Of a stretch of 20,570 nt of DNA, positions 19,960-20,570 are shown piece by piece. Within the stretch, counting starts at the first letter, position 1, and every line of letters starts with the position of its first letter. Source of the DNA: Candidatus Yonathbacteria bacterium RIFOXYC2_FULL_47_9 (GTDB taxonomy: Bacteria > Patescibacteriota > Minisyncoccia > Phycocordibacterales > UBA1550); the NCBI GenBank assembly GCA_001825115.1, contig MHUY01000036.1:1-20570 (forward strand), read 5' to 3'. A program made the translations under genes and the position numbers. The notes beneath the pieces were generated by a model. That model ran no database searches and was not told where the DNA came from. It saw only the letters and a program-made list of their open reading frames with translations.

Positions 19960-20175
19960 ATGCCTTTCAAGTACAGCAAAGAACTAATAGATGAAACGAT
20001 CCTTTGTTTCAAAGATGAGGACGGTTTGGATATTTCAGAAGAAACAGCCGAGGAGTACCTAGACGGACTTTCGGGACTTTTTCTTGCTTTTGCAGGGCGA
20101 AGTCCGCGCTCGCACCTTACGGGCGACGCGGGCTCGCCTACTGACTTGATAACCCCTCACAGTTGTAAAGATTAA
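19960..20175 (+). CDS. Small acidic protein upstream of Rep
   Basis: 71 residues. The first 45 (FKYSKELIDETILCFKDEDG, then LDISEETAEEYLDGLSGLFLAFA) form a helical, acidic segment; small proteins like this are, as far as I remember, frequent in Patescibacteria and often precede a Rep-like gene. The C-terminal 26 residues (GRSPRSHLTGDAGSP...) are encoded by GC-rich, repeat-like DNA and may be a junction with a mobile sequence. No Shine-Dalgarno precedes the ATG. The stop lies 8 nt before the Rep start, so the two are probably co-expressed. Function unknown; a copy-control or DNA-binding role is a guess from position. Confidence 0.6.
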   Translation: MPFKYSKELIDETILCFKDEDGLDISEETAEEYLDGLSGLFLAFAGRSPRSHLTGDAGSPTDLITPHSCKD

Positions 20176-20183
20176 TAATCCTC

Positions 20184-20570
20184 ATGTATGTAATTTATAA
20201 AAAATATGGCCCAATCATCGAAATCACAGAAATCGAAAAAGAGCCGAGTAAGAAAGTACGTCTACACAGTTCCAGAAAAAGGGGTGCTGTATACGGCGCT
20301 CGGCGACCCGATAATATTAGACGGACGAAACAAATATGTGTGCGGCGCGTGTTTTCTGCTATTGAAGAATATGGATGCCCGCTCATGGTTACTCTCACCT
20401 TTGCTGGGGATGCGTCGGACGCCTCCTATGCAAACGATTCTCTCCGCACGTTCCAGGTGCGACTGCGAGCTAAGTATCCTGACGCCCACTCTCTCTTTGT
20501 TCCCGAGCTCTCTCCGCGAGGGCGAATCCACTTCCATGGTCTGCTTTTTAATGTGCCGTTGTGTCTCGGA
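20184..20570 (+). CDS. HUH-motif replication initiation protein, 5' part (runs off the window)
   Basis: An open frame from ATG 20184 to the last base (129 codons) with no stop; an in-frame TAA at 20166-20168 bounds it upstream. Residues 1-60 are basic (KKVRLHSSRKRGAVYGARR). Then MVTLTFAGDASDAS (68-81) resembles motif I of rolling-circle Rep proteins, and PELSPRGRIHFHGLLFNV (107-124) carries the HUH motif (His116, His118) that holds the catalytic metal. The nicking tyrosine should follow outside the window. Known for the family: nicks DNA at an origin to start rolling-circle replication of plasmids, phages or some transposons. It is 8 nt behind the small acidic gene. Antisense ORFs on the minus strand here are shadows. 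Confidence 0.72.
   Translation, partial: MYVIYKKYGPIIEITEIEKEPSKKVRLHSSRKRGAVYGARRPDNIRRTKQICVRRVFSAIEEYGCPLMVTLTFAGDASDASYANDSLRTFQVRLRAKYPDAHSLFVPELSPRGRIHFHGLLFNVPLCLG

Noticed and set aside
20195..20537. Minus-strand ORFs at the right end
   Set aside because: They lie opposite the open plus frame that encodes the HUH motif and have no recognisable features.

Overview
The window looks like a chromosomal segment of a Candidate Phyla Radiation (Patescibacteria) bacterium, most likely of the Parcubacteria lineage. The evidence is the kind of genes present: a giant adhesin-like protein with GIGTTSP modules, an O-antigen-ligase-like membrane protein fused to TPRs, an array of tiny VirB2/TrbC-like pilins next to an orphan solute-binding protein, and a HUH replication protein behind a small acidic ORF. 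TGA is used as a normal stop, so this is not a recoded (code 25) lineage. Placement rests on remembered family resemblance, not on a search.

Layout. 1-4737 (+): 3' part of a very long repeat-built surface protein, cut by the left edge. 4881-7583 (+): polytopic Wzy_C/TPR protein and a small acidic protein, closed by a strong terminator. 7704-10175 (+): DNA gyrase A with a terminator. 10307-14062 (+): methyltransferase, membrane-anchored solute-binding protein and five small pilin-like membrane proteins, ending at a terminator that faces a convergent one. 14179-16070 (-): two-gene unit of an SPFH/band-7 protein and a four-TM protein with an exported domain, followed upstream by a separate small membrane protein (16271-16639, -).

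16640-20570 is accessory in character. It has a perfect 47-nt palindrome, two tRNA-Leu genes (CAG and TAG, both -) embedded in inverted and direct repeats that look like tRNA debris, a pair of covarying hairpin repeats, and a 160-nt stretch that folds into five or six consecutive hairpins behind an extended -10 promoter. After these come a membrane-tethered DUF2726 (PD-(D/E)XK-like) protein, an AT-rich HEPN-domain protein, a promoter-to-terminator interval without an ORF (candidate sRNA), and a small gene followed by the 5' part of a HUH (rolling-circle type) Rep gene that runs off the right edge.

How it fits together. The left two thirds are mostly cell-surface functions (adhesin, glycan polymerisation/ligation, pili or secretion, membrane microdomain) plus one housekeeping gene. 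The right end looks like the edge of an integrated element beside tRNA genes, carrying a possible two-nuclease defence pair and a plasmid-type replication protein. Several promoters share an extended -10 (TGCTAtaaT-like), and in at least three cases the -10 lies so close to the start codon that the mRNA should be leaderless or nearly so.
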